From Adiantum capillus-veneris (taxonomy: Eukaryota; Streptophyta; Polypodiopsida; Polypodiales; Pteridaceae), in assembly GCA_014529385.2 (NCBI GenBank), contig CM043968.1, positions 125,821,518 to 125,885,517 of the forward strand: 64,000 nt of DNA, given 5' to 3'. Every line of letters starts with the position of its first letter. Position 1 is the stretch's first letter. The notes under the pieces are model-generated. The model worked only from the letters and a program-made list of their open reading frames with translations. It did not search any database and was not told the DNA's origin. The position numbers and the translations under genes were made by a program. Positions 56,005 to 64,000 of this stretch are shown one piece after another.

Positions 56005-56323
56005 GATTACTGAGAGAGAGCTAGAAAGACACACTGCTTAACTTACAAAAGTTTTTTTCTTCTTTACAAGGAGGCATGTATACCCTCTTATACTAGGACA
56101 TAGATTAAAACTTCAAACGGTACATTGCCTTGTACCAAAGGTAAGACAAATGGTTGATCTGATGCCAGAACCTCAAAAAACCGCTCCCCACCCAGCATGG
56201 TGTCAATGACGTGCTGGTAGTGAGACTTCAAGTCCAATATTACCTTGATTGAGCGTACACGTGTTGGTATGTGTGATCTGTCTTGAGGTAGGCTTTACTG
56301 ATTCATGTGAAGCTTAGAGGTGC

Positions 56324-56792
56324 TTAGTCACTGTCCAAGCGTGTGGAAGAGGGTGGTGTTCTTTCCTGAAACAAACTTAGTAGATCCCTAGTTTCTCTAG
56401 TGAGAGTGTGAGCCAATGCTTCCATTATCTGTGCTGCAGCATCCGGTGCAACTTGGAAACTGACTGTGATAATTACCTCGGTGACTTGAGTTACCCGATT
56501 CTCAAAGTAGAATAGTGTTGATTCTCTATTGTGCAGAGCTCCTTCCATTTTGTTGTTGTTGTGGGTTGGTTGTAGGTTGCGGACATGGTTTCGACCTTCT
56601 CCTTCTTCTTCTTGGCACTTGGCCTATGTATATCCACTGGGTTTGGCGTGTTGGTTGACTCTCCCACTGCAAATCGATTACCGTTACGCCTGGCACTCGA
56701 GCTTTGATGGAGATGCGGAGTTCATCTAGTTGTGCTTGGAGCTCTTCTTCTTCTGTCTTCCAATTAGCAAATCCTGCTAGCCATTCATCCAT
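56324..56792 (-). pseudogene. Small upstream ORF region before gag (element C)
   Basis: Two overlapping frames lie between PBS and gag. 56526-56792 (88 aa, MDEWLAGFANWKTEEEELQA...) has a short amphipathic helix followed by an Arg/Gln/Pro-rich tail. 56324-56548 (74 aa) has FYFENRVTQVTEVIITVSFQ and AAQIMEALAHTLTRETRDLL. They may be one protein split by a frameshift. Some Tat/Ogre elements have an extra ORF before gag; I do not recognise this one. The function is unknown and coding status uncertain. Confidence 0.45.
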
Positions 56793-56845
56793 TCACAATA
56801 GTTTAGGGGTTTCAGTCTTGTAAACTAAAAGGTTTCATGAAAAGA

Positions 56846-56863
56846 TCCTTAGTGGGGGCACCA
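56846..56863 (-). promoter_or_regulatory. Primer-binding site of element C
   Basis: The minus strand reads TGGTGCCCCCACTAAGGA, 2 nt from the LTR end TCA. It shares its first 12 bases with element B. The tRNA is not identified. Confidence 0.82.
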
Positions 56864-56865
56864 AA

Positions 56866-57076
56866 TGACGGGAGCAAAGAGAACCCCGAACCCCCGACGG
56901 CCTCTAAAACACCGGGGACCGAATGGAGCGCCTCGAGCCTGTCATGGTAAAGCAAACAGGGGGCACCACCTAGCTTAAGCGGCTAGGACGCAAACAACAC
57001 ACCACCATAACAAAGTTTTCATCCAAGAGAGATGGATACTTGGGAGTAATGATGAAGAGAAAGGGGAATGAGATCA

Positions 57077-57115
<39 letters not shown>

Positions 57116-58409
57116 AGCGGCTTAGTACTTAGGCACCACAGAAGGATGGCGAATCCGCACACCCTTCACACATACACAAGCTCACTCCAAAAACAAGACT
57201 AGGTGGCGATTCCGCACACCTCACATGGGTAAAACATTGCAAGAAAACATACTCACAAAACCTCAAGCTTTATTTAGAGAATAAGGCGATGAAATGGGGG
57301 GCATAGGGTAGGGGAAAGAGAAGGGAGAGAGTGGTAGAGCACATGGCGGATAGGTGGGAGTTGATGGCGAAGACTCGCAGGAGGGTTATGGCCATCATCC
57401 TTCATTTAGCTGCCCTTCATCTTCCATAGCCCAAGGGTGTAGAGGTCATGCTCAAGATGAGCATGGTGATTGTGGTGATGGTGATGGTGTGGGTGTGTGT
57501 GTGTGCACTAGGCACACACAGTGCACAGTGTACTCTTTGGTGATGTTGTGTGTGTATTTAGTGTGATGGTGACCCCTCTTTATATAGGTGTGGAGGGGGA
57601 AGAAATTTTAGAATTTAGAAATGAAGAAATCATTATCTTCATAGGCCATGTGACTGTGGGCCCCACTTGTCTAGCTGTGTGTATATGTGCCAGAACAGCA
57701 GTCTCATGAGAGAGAGACTAAGAGAGAGATGGGTTGATGAAAAAAGTGAGAGGTGACATGGAGAATAAAGTAATTATAAGAGGGGAGAGAGGGGAGTGTT
57801 CAGAGGTGAATCTGTGTGCAGATGTGTGTGACCACAAGAAAAATCAAGTAACCACCGGGTGGGGATGGGTCTGTGGGCACCTTTTTCAGTGAAACTGAGT
57901 GTGTGTGAGTGTGGGGAAGGTTATTTAGCTACAAGACAAGAGACATGGCACCCTTTAGAGAGAGAGGGGAATATTTGGGTCATGGGATATGATATGAGAG
58001 AGAAAAGGGGGATGGGGTATACTATTTTGGAAGATAGGATAAGTGGCATGTGAGTTAGGGTGCATTATTGGTGAGTTAGAATGTATTATTGGTGAGAGGT
58101 GGGGTAGCTTGGGAGAGAGAAAGGAGAAAGGACACGAGGAAGAGAGAGGGGTTGACCTTTTGAGTGGAGGAGAGGAAAAGGGACACACGGCGGGGCAACA
58201 GTGAAGAAAAAGGAGGCAAGGTGGGGATGGGCTGCCCCGCAGGCATGAGGTGGCCTATTTTACCTTTCTCATATATTTACATAATCATACTTTATTTTTT
58301 CTTACTTTTTCCAATGCCTTTTATCACTCCCTCCCTAAGAGGGGATTTTCATGGGGTGGGGACGAGAGAAGAGGGGTATGGGATCTTGGCTTGTGAAAAG
58401 CCCCCATCA
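56866..58409 (-). repeat. 5' LTR of element C (1,544 bp)
   Basis: It has TG...CA ends: TGATGGGGGC at 58409 on the minus strand and the terminal ...CCCGTCA next to the PBS. A (GA)n run lies at 57079-57112. A TTTATATAGG stretch (plus strand, 57580-57590) is an AT-rich candidate, but on the wrong strand for this element's promoter. Plus-strand frames here are low-complexity. Confidence 0.92.
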
Positions 58410-59182
58410 GTGTGTCATGTGTACCGATCAGTTAAAGCTTCTGCTTGTAGGTCATACTCCCAATTTTCATTTAGGAATATCCCATCTAGGCCTGGCGTGT
58501 TGGAGGTTTCCCTCAAAGTGGAAGCATTATTGCTCCCCATCGCTTGCCCCTCTGTGACTGCTACCTTGGGAGCACTCGGTTGCTCGGCTGGCATGATTGT
58601 TGTCATAGGAGCCTTTGCGTTCAGGGCTCGACTTTGTTCTAGCCTTCGTAGGTTCTCAATTTCCCTCTCCCTTGTTGCTTGCATATAGCGTTCGATCTCT
58701 TGTACTTTGGCAAGACTCCTACCATCGAGTAGTAAAACCTCAGAGGGAGATAGTCCTAAAGGATCAGGAGGTGCAGTGCATGGAACATTCACATGCACAC
58801 TCTCAAGAAGCATAGGGTCTATTTTTGGCATGAATGACGAATTTACTTCCCCACTCCCTTCATTTATTTCATTAACCGCATGTTCGGAGCGAGTAACTCT
58901 ACTAAGGGTCTCTTTTAAGCGGCTAAGCACGTTGGACCCGGGCCGTGGGCCCATGGCATGCATGTCTTGACTTGAACTATCAGGGTTTGGTGTAGGATAC
59001 CCCTCCATGACTTCGTAGTCAGAGGAAGAATCACTAGACGCGATATGAGGATCTTGGGTCGCGCTACCTTGAGTCCCGGCCGAAGGTCCAGAACCTAGGG
59101 TGGAGGAATAATGGGTGCCCGCGTAAATGGAGACACTACCAATATGCTCGTACTCTAACACTCGTCCAGAGCGTAGGTTCAT
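58410..59182 (-). pseudogene. Gag N-terminal region (A2, upstream of element C)
   Basis: A 255-aa frame from MNLRSGRVLEYEHIGSVSIY to LNENWEYDLQAEALTDRYT, ending at a TGA just before element C's LTR. It is homologous to A4 39715-40480 and A1 9130-9873. Unlike those two, it reads through the position of their shared TGA (EQSRALNAKAP). The SRLKETLSRVTRSEHAVNEI and KVQEIERYMQATREREIENL segments are predicted helical. Confidence 0.9.
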
Positions 59183-60230
59183 ATGACTTGAATCCCCTAG
59201 AAGTGTCAGTGAGTGCCCGTGAAGGCTGCTCAGCTAGTATTTTTGGGTGTTTTGCAACCCAAGTCTTTTCTTAATTTTTTAAATTTTTTTGGTTTTTTGG
59301 TCCTTTTTTTCTGACCCATCTATAGAATAGAACGTATGATAGCTCAAAACGAGCGTCTCGGTCAGAGGGACGTGCCGTGCTTTACAGCCCTCCGTTTGGT
59401 CACTTTATGCCCTCGGAATCCCTAAAACCGTCAATTTCTAGTAGGGAACTAGGCCCAAATTAGAAAGTCTAAGGGTGCAAGTGGGAAGAGAAGGGAGGAG
59501 AGTGGAGGACTTGCCCCACATGCTCTCATTCCCTCTTGAGGGGGTCGGGTATATATATAAGAGTGAGTCTAGTATATATCATAAGACTGAGGATTGAGGC
59601 ATGGGCTTGGGCTTGGGCTTGGGCTTGGGCTTGGGGAAACGATCCCGATCAAAATTTTAGTGTAGCCCCCCAGTCACTCACGCTTAAATATTTTCGGATT
59701 TTTTTATTTTATTTTTTTTGAGGCGACGACCGCGCGCGGTTTAGGTGACCCTTTCTTGGCCACACACACTGTGAACACCTACCTAACCTCTATGTCCACA
59801 GCTCACAGCTCACTACCTTATCTACTTACTAACAGTGCTGCTAACCACTAACTAATCTACTAACTAATTTGTTAACCACTCTGCTAACTGCTTACTGACA
59901 GTGAGCTAGCTGCCCACCTACTTCCTCTCTCACTACGTTATTGTGCAAAGACTGTGTACAGGCAAACCTTAACAGAAAATTGTGTGCAAACAGAAATTGC
60001 TAACTGTCTACCTACTTACTCATTCACTGCGAACAAGCTACCGACTACTAATTGTGCAAAGACTGTGTGCAAGCAGAAAACACAAGAATATGCAGAAATC
60101 ACAGAACTTGCAGACAATACAGAAATTAACACCTTGCAGAAAAATAACTCATTCCTCTTCCTCTTCTTTCCTACTACAAACAACTCATAGAAGAAGCACA
60201 AAGTGCCTCTTGGGCTTAGTGCAGGGCGAT
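59183..60230 (-). other. Leader of A2
   Basis: No gene is supported. The conserved GATAGCTCAAAACGAGCG block lies at 59338-59395. A run of five GGGCTT-type hexamers lies at 59604-59634, the longest among the family A copies. The PBS-side part (59760-60080) is rich in CTAAC/CTACTTAC words. About 1 kb long. Confidence 0.7.
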
Positions 60231-60248
60231 TCCCCGGCAGCGGCGCCA
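60231..60248 (-). promoter_or_regulatory. Primer-binding site for tRNA-Asp (A2)
   Basis: The plus strand TCCCCGGCAGCGGCGCCA equals the 3' end of plant tRNA-Asp(GUC) including CCA, with one mismatch (from memory of the Arabidopsis tRNA). It is 4 nt from the LTR end. It is the least degraded family A PBS. Confidence 0.88.
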
Positions 60249-60252
60249 AAAA

Positions 60253-60489
60253 TGTGCGCTCCTTGCCGCACTGTCGAAGCAAGGGACTTGCCTAACACTG
60301 TGTGCGAGCCACAGACGGCTCCAAGCACACAACTAGCTTAACTAGTAAGCTCAAAAGAGGGCAATGGTGTGTCACTCACCGCTCTATGCTCCTGCCGTGG
60401 AGGATTCCTCGCCGCGAAGAAGAAAGAGATGCCACTACGTCGCGCTCAACCGCTTCACCGCCGTCGTGCCACCGCAATGCTCGATCACA

Positions 60490-60540
<51 letters not shown>

Positions 60541-60707
60541 ACACACACACACACACACACTAGTACACAAGGAGATGGAGAAGGAGATGGAGCAGGAGCA
60601 CCTTTCTTGCATTGCACAAATGAGAGAATGAGTGAATTTTAGGTTTATTTGGCTTTTATATGAGCTCACCCCATTCACACTTGGGTGCCCATGCTTAGCC
60701 AACTAAT
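60253..60707 (-). repeat. 5' LTR piece of A2
   Basis: It starts TGTGCGCTCC and follows the other family A LTRs through the CT run (60492-60536) and AC run (60540-60560) to TTGGGTGCCCATGCTTAGCC. It then breaks at ~60707 into the family N copy. Confidence 0.85.
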
Positions 60708-62241
60708 CCAACTCATCCTTTGCCTTCTCAGGTACTAACCTCTGCTCTCTATCTAATCTATTCTTGTTCCTCCTCTCCGTTCTTCTTGTGCTAAGGCAAT
60801 GCCATACACAACCTTGAGGGCCTCTTCTTGAGTATATCCTGTGTCTATTAGACCATCATATTGCTCTTTCTTCTCTTGAACTGGATCCGTTGTCTTCTCC
60901 TCTTGCTGTATTTCGGGCTTTTCTAGCACATCTACCTCAACTTCAGTAGTCGTCTCCTCCACTATCTTTTCCTTTCCTTTAGGACTTGGCTCCTCTACCT
61001 TGCCCTTGCCCTTGTCACCTCTTTTTAATTCAGCTTTAAGGTGCTGAACTTCTGCTTCAATGTATGGCTCTACTGGTTGCTACTCCAAGATAGCTTCTGA
61101 TTCTTCATAAGCCTTGATATATTGATCGTACTGATCAATATTTGGTCTTGTTGATCTGGCTCCGACTTTTGTTGGGTCTGGTACCCACTTTTCCTCAAAA
61201 TCTCCTTTTAAAGCTCACTCGGCTCTAAATTGTTCAATCATTCTCTCCATTATGGTGGCTTTGTGGCTATTAGTTTTCTTTGGAGCGGGTTTCTTCTTGG
61301 TCTTCTTCTTGAGGGGCTCGTCTTCTTCTTCTTCTGGCTCGGAAACAATTTCCAGTTTCCGCCTTGCCCTTGTTGACACTCTCTTTGTGACCTCTAGCTG
61401 GTCTTCATCTTCATCTATCTCTTTTAGCCATTAGTTTTGCGAGGGAGCCTTTGGCCACTGGTCCCTTGCTCCGATAGCTTCATAAGCTATCTTAGTTAAC
61501 ACTTCGTCTCCTCCAATGTACTTTGGCTTCTCGTTCTGCAAAGCAATTACTTGCTCATGGATGTGCTGAGCATGATTGACTTCCTTCGGGATGTTGCTCT
61601 TTATTGCCCAAGTGATTGTTGTGGAAACAGCATGTGGTGGTGTGGTATCCTTCTGTGGCCTTTTGCTGCATATGTGTAAAAACTGGTTGTAGAGCCGGCA
61701 AAGCTTTTCCGCTCTCGGATCTTCCATGTCTTCATAGGTGGCATTTTGCTTCTTTGGCCCATACACTTCTACGGCTTCTCGCCTTTCTCTAACTGAGCAT
61801 CCTTTGTTGTGCAGCTTCAAAGCATCTGCAATGAGCTGAGGAGTGATAACCACTTCAACCTTTTCCCCATCCAAGGCTGTGAGTGTAGCCTTTCCGTCTT
61901 TCTGTATGGTGGTTGCCAACTCATACACTCTTTGAGTGTCTACTCCTGATGGTCTGGAAGTGAAAAAAATGTGAAGATCTGCCCTTTCTAGGTATCTGCT
62001 TATCTCCTCTGTTCTGTTGTAGTCCACCAGTTCTTGGGGAATCATTAAGATATCCTTGTCCCCGTGGGTCTCTGAAAGTATCTTGGTATATCTTTATCCC
62101 CTGTTCTTCTAACACTGTTTCTTCTACCCAAGTCTTTGTGGGCTTGAGAGTCTCTGGGGGGATAGAAAATGGCTCGGCTTCTGCTATTGCTTCCTTGAGT
62201 GTCGGTCTCTTTCTCTTTTCTGACGACTTCCCCGAATCCAT
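60708..62241 (-). pseudogene. Family N protein, second copy (minus strand, truncated)
   Basis: ATG at 62239-62241: MDSGKSSEKRKRPTLKEAIA, ETLKPTKTWVEETVLEEQG, then after a frameshift near 62050 EISRYLERADLHIFFTSRPS, VVITPQLIADALKLHNKGCS, LYNQFLHICSKRPQKDTTPP and KPKYIGGDEVLTKIAYEAIG. An in-frame stop at ~61431 and another at ~61220 interrupt a basic tail (KKKTKKKPAPKKTNS). The frame at 60753-60962 matches the start of the coiled-coil part of the plus copy (15560). The rest, including the C-terminal domain, is cut off by family A LTR at 60707. Same motif order as 14114-15600, so the protein family is real; its function is unknown. Confidence 0.78.
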
Positions 62242-62408
62242 GGATCCTGTAACTCCAATTTCAGAAGTTAGCGTCTTTTTTAGTACTGAAAGCCGAAATT
62301 AAGCTTTTAACTATCCAAATGACTTAAAAATTGAAACATAAGCTATTCACGGCCTAAGGATGCAATGCATGTGGAAAAATGTGCAATTTGGGTGCAAAAT
62401 CATGCTAG

Positions 62409-62847
62409 AGACATCATACGCGTATGATGTCTTTTATGTCAAAATGGCTTGATATTGGTTGTGCTTGTAGTTGATAGTGCATACATCCATTCTATATGCC
62501 TGGATTTGAATTTGGATCCCAGTTGGTCAAGTTATGGCCATTTTAGTCCTGCTCAGGCTCTTTGCAAGATATTGAGAGGGAATTGGATTTTGTGATCCAA
62601 ATTGGATGAAACTTGGTGGTTGGCTCTCAAATGGCATGTAGATCACTTCTGTGTGGTAGTTACAACTTTGAAATGCAAAAATCAAGTAGGGAGACATCAT
62701 ACGCATATGATGTCTTTTTGGGTAAAATTGAACCATTTTGCATTGTTAGCTTGGATTTGGCTTTATATAGGCTTAGACAATGATTTTATGAAATTTGGGT
62801 ATAGTTTGGACCAAAATTGGCTCTGGACATCATATGCGTATGATGTC
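62409..62847. repeat. Array of three palindromes upstream of family N copy 2
   Basis: Palindromes with arm GACATCATACG lie at 62409-62432 (perfect, 24 bp), 62692-62715 (one central mismatch) and 62826-62847 (one mismatch). Centre spacings are 283 and 133 bp. The nearest ends 167 nt upstream of the ATG. The arm differs from the plus copy at one position in each half (CCTACG versus CATACG), keeping self-complementarity. The array is cut on its far side by the CACTA element at 62980. Confidence 0.92.
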
Positions 62848-63010
62848 TTTTGTGTCATTTTTGCATGAGATTGATTATGTGGGCTCCTCATATTATAGTA
62901 AAGGACTGTGTGTACTCAAATCTTGACTTGAAGTTGAGTATGATGAATTTTGGCAAGATTAGGCTTTAAATAGAGGATTCACTACAAGAGGTTGTGTGCT
63001 CTTGTGACGC

Positions 63011-63250
63011 TATTAGCGACGGAAATACATTGGGTTTTTATAACCCCCGGCGTCGCTAAAACCGTCGCTAATAGCGTCGCTATGAGAGCGTCGCTATAAC
63101 CGTCGCTATGTGCATCGCTATATAGAGACGCTCATAGCGACGGTTATAGCGACGCTCATAGCGACGGTTATAGCGACGTTTACACTGAAGACTATAGCGA
63201 CGCTCATAGCGACGCTACAGAGCCATAAATAGCGACGGTTATAGCGACGC
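63011..63250. repeat. Subterminal TAGCGACG repeat block of the CACTA element
   Basis: CGTCGCTA copies cluster at 63051-63108 and TAGCGACG copies at 63135-63250. The block can fold back on itself around 63120. Such repeats are the transposase-binding sites in En/Spm elements. Confidence 0.85.
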
Positions 63251-63268
63251 CCGAGAGAATTTTTTTTT

Positions 63269-63297
63269 GGTGGCAGGGCATTGAATGCCCTGCCACC
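63269..63297. repeat. 29-bp perfect palindrome inside the CACTA element
   Basis: GGTGGCAGGGCATT, a single G, then its exact reverse complement. It follows a T run at 63261-63268. Confidence 0.92.
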
Positions 63298-63615
63298 CAT
63301 CAACCATATTGTACTTGATTCACTTTTTAAAAAAAGTGCAAGGGTAGATAATAGACCCAAAATAGTCACCCACAAGACGCATTGTTTGCAAAATTGACAA
63401 TTGTACACATCATAGGCAAAATGAATTGATTGGCAAATGTAATAATGACAATTGTACAACATCATAGGCATAAAGAATTGATTGGCAAAAGGAACTGCGG
63501 TGACAAATGTAATAATATACATGGTTCAAAAAGACGTATAAAATCTGTCTCATGATACATAAGCTATGAGAAACCCTAAACTAATGCTATCTAGCTACGG
63601 CTAAACTGACGTCGT
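63298..63615. other. CACTA internal noncoding stretch
   Basis: No supported coding frame. It probably contains the 3' untranslated region of the gene ending at 63616. An ATTGATTGGCAAA...AATAATGACAATTGTACA unit is imperfectly repeated at about 63425-63510. Confidence 0.45.
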
Positions 63616-64000
63616 CTAGTCAGACGTCTCATCGCGTCCAAGCGGCGTATCTGTCGGATTCTGCAAAAAAAGACAATAAGACAGCTTTCAGTAAGTATAA
63701 ACATATAACGACATTTATAAAACAATACAAAAAATAAAAAAGAGTAAACCCTAATACTAACCATGCCGCCGCGAGAACTGAGAATGTCCATCAGGGCGTT
63801 TAAGCCCTTCCTGCCTGCGTACTCGCGCTCGTACGGTGTGGGATCACGTCCTGTCATCGACCACTGTCAAAACATACAAAGATTTCATTATGTTAGAATT
63901 AAAAAACTCATAAACCCTAAACTATCGAACATAAAGAGCAATGTGAAAACACTTACAAAATCGGCCTCAAATGATGCCCATCCACCGCTCCCCAAGTGGT
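63616..64000 (-). CDS. C-terminal exons of a CACTA-encoded protein (partial)
   Basis: Three minus-strand exons fit with consistent phase: 63957-64000 (HLGSGGWASFEADF, partial), 63762-63863 (WSMTGRDPTPYEREYAGRKG...SSRGGM) and 63616-63660 (NPTDTPLGRDETSD then TAG). Introns are 63864-63956 (GTAAGT...TTTTGACAG) and 63661-63761 (GTTAGT...TTTTTTTGCAG). The GxxSF...GRxPT-like pattern resembles the end of Ptta/En/Spm-type transposase proteins of plants; that match is from memory. It is located just inside the left terminus, so transcription runs toward this end. The upstream part lies beyond the window. Confidence 0.6.

Larger units (their letters stand above)
49154..58409 (-). mobile_element. Tat-like Ty3/gypsy element C, nearly full length, nested in A2
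   Basis: Two long direct repeats (49154-50729 and 56866-58409) flank a minus-strand gag, PR, RT, RNase H, second RNase H and IN set, with PBS beside the right repeat and polypurine tract beside the left. By eye I count about 45 substitutions over ~1.48 kb, roughly 3%, so this is the youngest complete insertion in the window. The dual RNase H arrangement is the hallmark of the Tat/Ogre lineage. The left LTR lacks its last 15 bp together with ~225 bp of host gag, so target duplications cannot be checked. Confidence 0.93.
40960..60707 (-). mobile_element. Ty3/gypsy family A copy A2, split by element C
   Basis: This is the most complete family A copy. Reading on the minus strand: 5' LTR piece (60253-60707), PBS, leader, gag N-terminus (58415-59182), nested element C, rest of gag (47772-49146), zinc knuckles, PR1, linker, RT, RNase H, integrase, post-integrase protease and a 3' LTR scrap (40960-41230). 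Several stops are single-base changes of CAA, CAG, CGA or TGG codons, typical of decay of methylated silent copies. Confidence 0.92.
62980..64000 (-). mobile_element. CACTA (En/Spm) DNA transposon, left end, runs off window
   Basis: It starts CACTACAAGAGG, the characteristic plant CACTA terminal inverted repeat. About 250 bp of subterminal motif follow: at least five CGTCGCTA and nine TAGCGACG units in opposing orientation (63011-63250). Spliced coding exons on the minus strand run toward this end. The right terminus and 3-bp target duplication cannot be checked. Confidence 0.82.

Noticed and set aside
59595-59635. GGGCTT run as a telomere-like repeat
   Set aside because: It is a short run inside the family A leader, present with other lengths in sister copies, and the unit is not TTTAGGG.

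Overview
This window looks like repeat-dense nuclear DNA from a land plant with a large, retrotransposon-filled genome. I see no ordinary host gene, rRNA or tRNA gene. The evidence is plant-type Ty3/gypsy, Ty1/copia and LINE proteins, a tRNA-Asp primer-binding site, a CACTA terminus with spliced coding exons, and long LTRs carrying (CT)n(AC)n tracts. The species cannot be fixed from sequence alone. Nearly all coding regions are broken by stops, frameshifts, deletions and nested insertions, so most gene calls are pseudogenes.

Layout. Positions 1-11236 hold a minus-strand Ty3/gypsy copy (family A, copy A1) running from the 5' LTR on the right to a truncated integrase at the left edge. It is interrupted by a LINE ORF1-like piece (891-1728) and by a small LTR element with 4/5-matching target duplications (6230-7462). 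Positions 11237-12385 are a minus-strand Ty1/copia RT/RNase H remnant. Positions 13069-18530 hold a plus-strand non-autonomous LTR element (family N). Its leader has four 24-26 bp palindromes at 285-bp spacing, followed by about 1,100 codons of an unrecognised, coiled-coil-rich protein, a polypurine tract and an LTR. Positions 20244-25314 are an LTR element with gag but no pol (element B). Positions 25315-26970 are another gag fragment. Positions 27645-34080 are an internally deleted family A copy (A3) with a complete 2.8-kb LTR. Positions 36859-40818 hold two family A LTR pieces facing each other and a plus-strand gag (A4). Positions 40960-60707 are the best preserved family A copy (A2). It is split by a nearly full-length Tat-like element (C, 49154-58409) with two LTRs about 3% different by eye. 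Positions 60708-62847 are a second, minus-strand family N copy with its own palindromes. A CACTA DNA transposon starts at 62980 and runs off the right edge.

Two observations stand out. First, family N occurs twice, on opposite strands. Both copies have palindromes spaced about 284 bp apart, with the last one ending 166 or 167 nt before the ATG, and the two copies carry different but still self-complementary palindrome arms. Second, family A encodes a second retropepsin-like domain (DTGA) downstream of integrase, in frame with it in copy A3, in addition to the usual protease before RT. Other points are an array of four zinc knuckles in family A gag, dual RNase H domains in element C, and near-identical PBS and PPT signals shared by the pol-less element B and the autonomous-type element C.
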